From: a virus
Virus record (IMG/VR): IMGVR_UViG_3300041402_000361
Location: 1-21,108 of that record
Reading direction: 5' to 3' (one strand)
Length of the DNA stretch: 21,108 nt
Shown: in pieces, positions 18,065-21,108 of the stretch
Layout of the letters: the number at the start of each line of letters is the position of its first letter
Position numbering within the stretch: the stretch's first letter is position 1
Program-made: the position numbers and the translations under genes
The notes under the pieces: model-generated
What the model saw: the letters and a program-made list of their open reading frames with translations, nothing else
Told to the model about the DNA's origin: nothing
The model's database searches: none

Positions 18065-19317
18065 GCCTCCTCCTTGAATACCGGGTCTGTCTTTCCACAT
18101 CGCTCAAACGCCGTGCGCCGCATGAAGCAGGGTCCACACTTCCCGCAGTGCACGTCACCTCCTTTGTAACAGCTCCACGTATGCTCCAACGGAGCCCCCA
18201 GATCCAACCCGTACTGCACGATCTCCCGCTTCACCATCTTGCAGACCGGAGCCTCAATCCGCAGCTCGTACCCTGCGCTCACCGCATAGTCAGCCACCTT
18301 GTCCAGGTAGAGGAACATCTGCTCCTCATTGTCCGGGTACGCTCCGCTCTCCTCCAGGTTGTTTCCCAGCGCCACGATGTGATAGCCATGCGCTTCCGCG
18401 TATGCTGTGGCGTATCCGACCATCACGAGGTTCCGCGCAGGGACCCACTCATGGGCAAACTCCGCTCCTGCGACCGGACCTGCTATTTCCGCCCCTGCTC
18501 TGAGAAGAGTGCTTCCCCCGATGTGGGCGTAGGGTAGAGGCATGATCTCCCACTGCACCTGAACATTGAACTGCTGGTAGAGGTTCTGTGCGATCAGCGG
18601 GATACATTTCGCCTCTCGCTTGGCCGCATGGCATCCGTAGTCCATGTGAAGCAGGCACACGTCATATCCGAGTGCCGCGTAGTGGGTCGCCACCACCGTG
18701 CTGTCCAATCCCCCGCTTGCCACCACGAGCGCACGCTTGGCCGTCTTTCGGGGAATCTCCATCACCCTCCCCGTACGCAGATCCATCGCCGTGTAAGGCT
18801 TCAAGGCTACGGGAGCCTGTCCGAAGGGCATCACATCCTCAAAGTGACTGGCCAGGGAGCTGAAATACCGGGCGTCCCCTGGACCCTCCCAATAGTGGAT
18901 CGGCTTGAAGTTGCAGGCGAGATAGACGGTCCCGTTCGCAGCCATCGCTATCGCGTAACTGCCTTTGATTTGTTCCAGGGAATGAACGAACGCTTCCAAG
19001 GTGCTCGGGTCCAAGATGCGGGGCAGGACCATGCTGTCCACCTCGTCATCCAGAATGCCGAGTTCCATGTCATTTGCGATCGTCCCATTGTGCACAACCC
19101 CGTCATACGGTTGCAGGGGTGCGCGCTCCATCTCCGGCGTAGGGGCTGCCCTCCAATTCCCCAGCACTGCGGTCATGTTGGTGGTCAAGAGGTCGTACTT
19201 CACCTGCCGACCCCCATCCCGTCCGCGGTCTTTCGCGCGCTCTGAAATCAGCCGCAGCGGCACCTCCCATGTGGGACCTTTCTCTTCCCGGAACAGCACT
19301 CCGTAGATTGAACACAC
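18061..19317 (-). CDS. gat-queC: Glutamine amidotransferase-QueC fusion, predicted archaeosine synthase-type
   Basis: N-terminal class II glutamine amidotransferase domain: the GTG start at 19317 gives M-C-S-I-Y-G, so Cys2 becomes the nucleophile; HNG (76-78) binds glutamine. QueC domain from about 190: PP-loop SGGLDS (201-206), LGNNLEESGAYPDN, and four zinc cysteines (383, 391, 394, 397). QueC makes preQ0 from carboxydeazaguanine using ATP and ammonia. GAT-QueC fusions in archaea and phage 9g are tied to archaeosine (G+). No separate queC is visible, so this protein may do both steps. GGAGG is 7 nt before the GTG. Confidence 0.94.
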   Translation of the reverse strand: MCSIYGVLFREEKGPTWEVPLRLISERAKDRGRDGGRQVKYDLLTTNMTAVLGNWRAAPTPEMERAPLQPYDGVVHNGTIANDMELGILDDEVDSMVLPRILDPSTLEAFVHSLEQIKGSYAIAMAANGTVYLACNFKPIHYWEGPGDARYFSSLASHFEDVMPFGQAPVALKPYTAMDLRTGRVMEIPRKTAKRALVVASGGLDSTVVATHYAALGYDVCLLHMDYGCHAAKREAKCIPLIAQNLYQQFNVQVQWEIMPLPYAHIGGSTLLRAGAEIAGPVAGAEFAHEWVPARNLVMVGYATAYAEAHGYHIVALGNNLEESGAYPDNEEQMFLYLDKVADYAVSAGYELRIEAPVCKMVKREIVQYGLDLGAPLEHTWSCYKGGDVHCGKCGPCFMRRTAFERCGKTDPVFKEEA

Positions 19318-19319
19318 GG

Positions 19320-20279
19320 TCAGTCCTCCAGACTGTCTAGGGTCTTCTTCCATCGATGCTTCATCTTGCGCTCAAAATCCAGATACCACTCCACCTCACT
19401 GCGCAGGTTCACGCTCCCCCCACGCAAGCCCGGGTTTGCCCCACCGAGGCTCTTCCAGTTTCCCCACGCCGCGGGACCCTGCTCCCAAGAGGTGGAATCA
19501 CAGCTATGGAAGGGGACGGCCATGAGCACGTTGGTAGCCATGACCCCAAAGCCGTGGATCTTCTTGGGCCACACACGGGCAAAACACTGTCGCACCCAGG
19601 CTTCGAGACTCTTGGGGTTCTGCCCAACCATGCCCCCGAGTGCGATCTTCGGATAGGTCTCTGCGAGGTGCATCAGCGCATCTTCCGGCGCTCCGTAGTG
19701 GAAGGTCGGGATAGCCTCTACCCCCTGCTTCCACATCTCCTCCGTGTTGGCCAGCGTACCTTTCCAATCCCCGATCACGTCCAGGGAATACACTTCCGTG
19801 AGTAGTGGGTCGGATGCGAGCTTCTGTTTACAGCAGTCGATATAGTCCTGGAGCACAATGGGCTTCCCGCTGTTCTCCGCGGTGAACGCCCCGCTATCCA
19901 TCACCCAATCTCGGAAATGAAGGTGCTTTCTCATGCTCTCGAATCCGTTCAAGTAGACATAGGAAACGAGCAGTGCAGGCGCGGGGTCTTGGGAGAGCCC
20001 CTTCTTGATTGCTTCCGGGGGTCCACACAAGGCCAGCCGCAGGTTCGTCATCTCTTCCTCTCCGATATGTTCATGCAACTCCTCCACGCTGGCTGGTTCC
20101 AGGCTCGGATCTTCCAGACGTGCACGCGCGTGCACAGATCCGAATGCCCGCATATGCTTCAGGGGGTTGCGGAACCCTGAAACCAACCGCATGTCTGTCA
20201 CCTCAGTTTCCCCTCCCAGCGTCTTCACGATCCGCGGGTGCGCGTTGTTGTGTGCAATCGCGAGTCGCAAGGTCGTCAC
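19320..20279 (-). CDS. dpdA: DNA 7-deazaguanine transglycosylase DpdA
   Basis: TGT-like enzyme that swaps guanine in DNA for the deazaguanine base. Family motifs: DSGAF (128-132), LDVIGDW (166-172), GGMVG (215-219), HGFGVM (242-247) and SCDSTSW (259-265), in the order of phage DpdA. From an internal ATG at 20051 the protein would be 243 aa, the expected domain. The start at 20279, a GTG overlapping the ParB-like stop (GTGA), adds about 76 residues whose codons look protein-coding. I keep the longer form; the internal ATG has a good site (GAGAGGAAGAG) and may also be used. Confidence 0.9.
   Translation of the reverse strand: MTTLRLAIAHNNAHPRIVKTLGGETEVTDMRLVSGFRNPLKHMRAFGSVHARARLEDPSLEPASVEELHEHIGEEEMTNLRLALCGPPEAIKKGLSQDPAPALLVSYVYLNGFESMRKHLHFRDWVMDSGAFTAENSGKPIVLQDYIDCCKQKLASDPLLTEVYSLDVIGDWKGTLANTEEMWKQGVEAIPTFHYGAPEDALMHLAETYPKIALGGMVGQNPKSLEAWVRQCFARVWPKKIHGFGVMATNVLMAVPFHSCDSTSWEQGPAAWGNWKSLGGANPGLRGGSVNLRSEVEWYLDFERKMKHRWKKTLDSLED
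20120..20135. repeat. GC-rich palindrome copy 5 (16 bp)
   Basis: Perfect palindrome GTGCACGCGCGTGCAC inside the N-terminal extension of dpdA, where it encodes V-H-A-R-A. Confidence 0.8.
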
Positions 20280-20890
20280 TTCGTTTTCTGATTCCCCCAC
20301 TCTGCGCACAGTTGGGTGAGGGCTTCCGCGTGCGAAAGCTTCTGCTGGTGTACGAGTTGAAAGCTCGTAAGCATATCCTTGACGGTGGACCACTGATCGG
20401 CACTGAAGCTGACCACATGGGCGCTTCCCTCATCCTTGTCGGGGAGATCGGTTTTCTCGTCTGGGGAGAAGTCCGCTTGAAGCAGGATTTCCAGTTCATG
20501 TCCCTGCCACCCCAATTCAGTGAAGTCAATCCCCTCCTCTTGCAGGTCCAGGAACTCCTCGGTCACCCGGCTGTAGTCCCACCCGCTGAGTTCGGCCAGT
20601 CTATTATCTGCGAGGCGATACGCCTTCGCTTGCCCTTCGGAGAGGTGATCCAGACGTACCACGGGGACGGTCTTCATCCCCAATTCGGAAGCTGCCAATA
20701 GGCGGCCATGCCCCGCGAGAAGGACCCCCTGCTTGTCCACCAGGACGGGGTTGTTGAATCCGAACCGCTCTATGCTGCGAGCGATGGCATGTACCTGCAC
20801 TTCATCATGGATCTTGGCGTTCTGCGCATAGGGGACCAGCCCCTCCACGGGTAACTGCTCCACCTGCTTTGCTCCATCGGTCACTGCCAC
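20276..20890 (-). CDS. ParB/sulfiredoxin-like domain protein next to dpdA
   Basis: Residues 11-98 are a ParB N-terminal-like fold: LPVEGLVPYAQNAKIHDEVQ, IARSIERFGFNNPVLVDK, then LAGHGRLLAASEL (GHGR at 60-63, the nucleotide-binding turn) and VPVVRLDHLSEGQAKAYRLADNRL. This form is usual in phages and next to DNA methylases. The C-terminal 100 residues are acidic and of unknown fold. GTG start at 20890 with AAGGGG 6 nt upstream. Its stop overlaps the dpdA GTG. In bacterial dpd islands, DpdB, a DndB/ParB-related protein, works with DpdA; a similar partner role here is inference. Confidence 0.85.
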   Translation of the reverse strand: MAVTDGAKQVEQLPVEGLVPYAQNAKIHDEVQVHAIARSIERFGFNNPVLVDKQGVLLAGHGRLLAASELGMKTVPVVRLDHLSEGQAKAYRLADNRLAELSGWDYSRVTEEFLDLQEEGIDFTELGWQGHELEILLQADFSPDEKTDLPDKDEGSAHVVSFSADQWSTVKDMLTSFQLVHQQKLSHAEALTQLCAEWGNQKTK

Positions 20891-20994
20891 CCTGATCCCC
20901 TTTTTATAAAAGGACCACTTCGGTCGCAGGCGCTCATCACAAGATACTGGATCTGTTTGCCGCGGAGTCCGCCACGGTGCGCCTTGCCCTTCAT
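20881..20994 (-). CDS. Possible 37-residue leader peptide
   Basis: Reads MKGKAHRGGLRGKQIQYLVM then SACDRSGPFIKRGSGWQ: very basic, no family. It lies in the leader before the ParB-like gene and overlaps its start by 10 nt. Only a weak purine-rich site (GAGAGGG, about 10 nt away) precedes the ATG. It may be a chance ORF; a coupled leader peptide is possible. Confidence 0.3.
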   Translation of the reverse strand: MKGKAHRGGLRGKQIQYLVMSACDRSGPFIKRGSGWQ

Positions 20995-21023
20995 GGCCCC
21001 GACCCTCTCAGTCGGTTTCAGGC

Positions 21024-21052
21024 ATCGTACCTCGGGGGGAGGTTGGGTGCAA
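21024..21052 (-). promoter_or_regulatory. Candidate promoter of the modification cluster
   Basis: -35 TTGCAC (21052-21047), 17-bp spacer, -10 TACGAT (21029-21024), 134 nt ahead of the ParB-like gene. It lacks the TGTGGTA inverted repeat of P1-P5, so it would be controlled separately. This is a single-site prediction. Confidence 0.45.
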
Positions 21053-21079
21053 CGAGGAGGAGGGGGGACACGTTATTTT

Positions 21080-21106
21080 GGATTTCTGAAACTATTTTAG
21101 AAATCC
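21080..21106. repeat. Inverted repeat at the right edge
   Basis: GGATTTCT (21080-21087) and AGAAATCC (21099-21106), 8-bp arms around an 11-nt A/T-rich centre. It resembles the TATTTT-type A/T elements near P2, P3 and P5 and lies at the upstream end of the modification cluster. It may be a terminator of an upstream gene or a control site; the sequence ends here. Confidence 0.5.
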
Positions 21107-21108
21107 CT

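Noticed and set aside
19318-19353. ATG start at 19353 for gat-queC
   Set aside because: It lies inside dpdA, has no ribosome site and would place the catalytic Cys at residue 14 rather than 2.
20895-20930. Rho-independent terminator in the leader of the ParB-like gene
   Set aside because: GACC/GGTC gives only a 4-bp stem followed by CTTTTAT; it is too weak and lies right before a gene start.
1-21108. CRISPR array, insertion sequence, integrase or attachment site
   Set aside because: No regularly spaced repeats with spacers, no transposase or integrase motifs, and no direct repeats at gene ends suggesting integration.

Overview
The window looks like part of a GC-rich, double-stranded DNA tailed phage (Caudoviricetes) or a prophage of that type. 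The evidence is a terminase pair, a phage-style 7-deazaguanine DNA-modification cluster, and about forty very small, tightly overlapping genes. All convincing genes lie on the minus strand, so transcription runs from high to low coordinates. The host cannot be read from the sequence. Promoters are of the sigma-70 type (TTGNNN, 16 bp, TATAGT) and ribosome binding sites are strong AAGGAGG-type sequences, so the host is a bacterium.

Region A (about 21060 down to 16046) is the modification cluster. It contains a ParB-like protein, dpdA, a glutamine-amidotransferase-QueC fusion, queD, queE and a phosphoribosyltransferase-FolE fusion, mostly joined by 1-4 nt overlaps. FolE, QueD, QueE and QueC convert GTP to preQ0, DpdA exchanges guanine in DNA for the deazaguanine, and the amidotransferase-QueC fusion predicts amidination to archaeosine (2'-deoxy-G+). 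The predicted outcome is a phage genome protected from host restriction.

Region B (16053 down to 13713) is the packaging module: terS and terL, which overlap each other by 119 nt. terS is translationally coupled to folE, so modification and packaging genes appear to share a transcript.

Region C (13716 down to 1) is a long run of small accessory genes. Recognisable ones are a SLOG/DprA-like protein, a DUF6011-type zinc protein, a RelA/SpoT-type HD hydrolase, a stand-alone RapZ C-terminal domain protein, a Fis-type helix-turn-helix protein and several zinc-ribbon or membrane micro-proteins. Five copies of a nearly identical promoter, with an 18-bp inverted repeat (TGTGGTATAGTTACCACA) over the -10 box, punctuate this region. 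One of them precedes a candidate structured leader RNA closed by a perfect 16-bp stem (8362-8472). A GC-rich palindrome (core GCACGCGCGTGC) recurs five times across the window, in and between genes.

Many start codons were moved from the longest possible ORF to an ATG or GTG with a good ribosome binding site. Four small genes (44-57 aa) and a partial gene at the left edge were read directly from the sequence and fit the overlap pattern of their neighbours.
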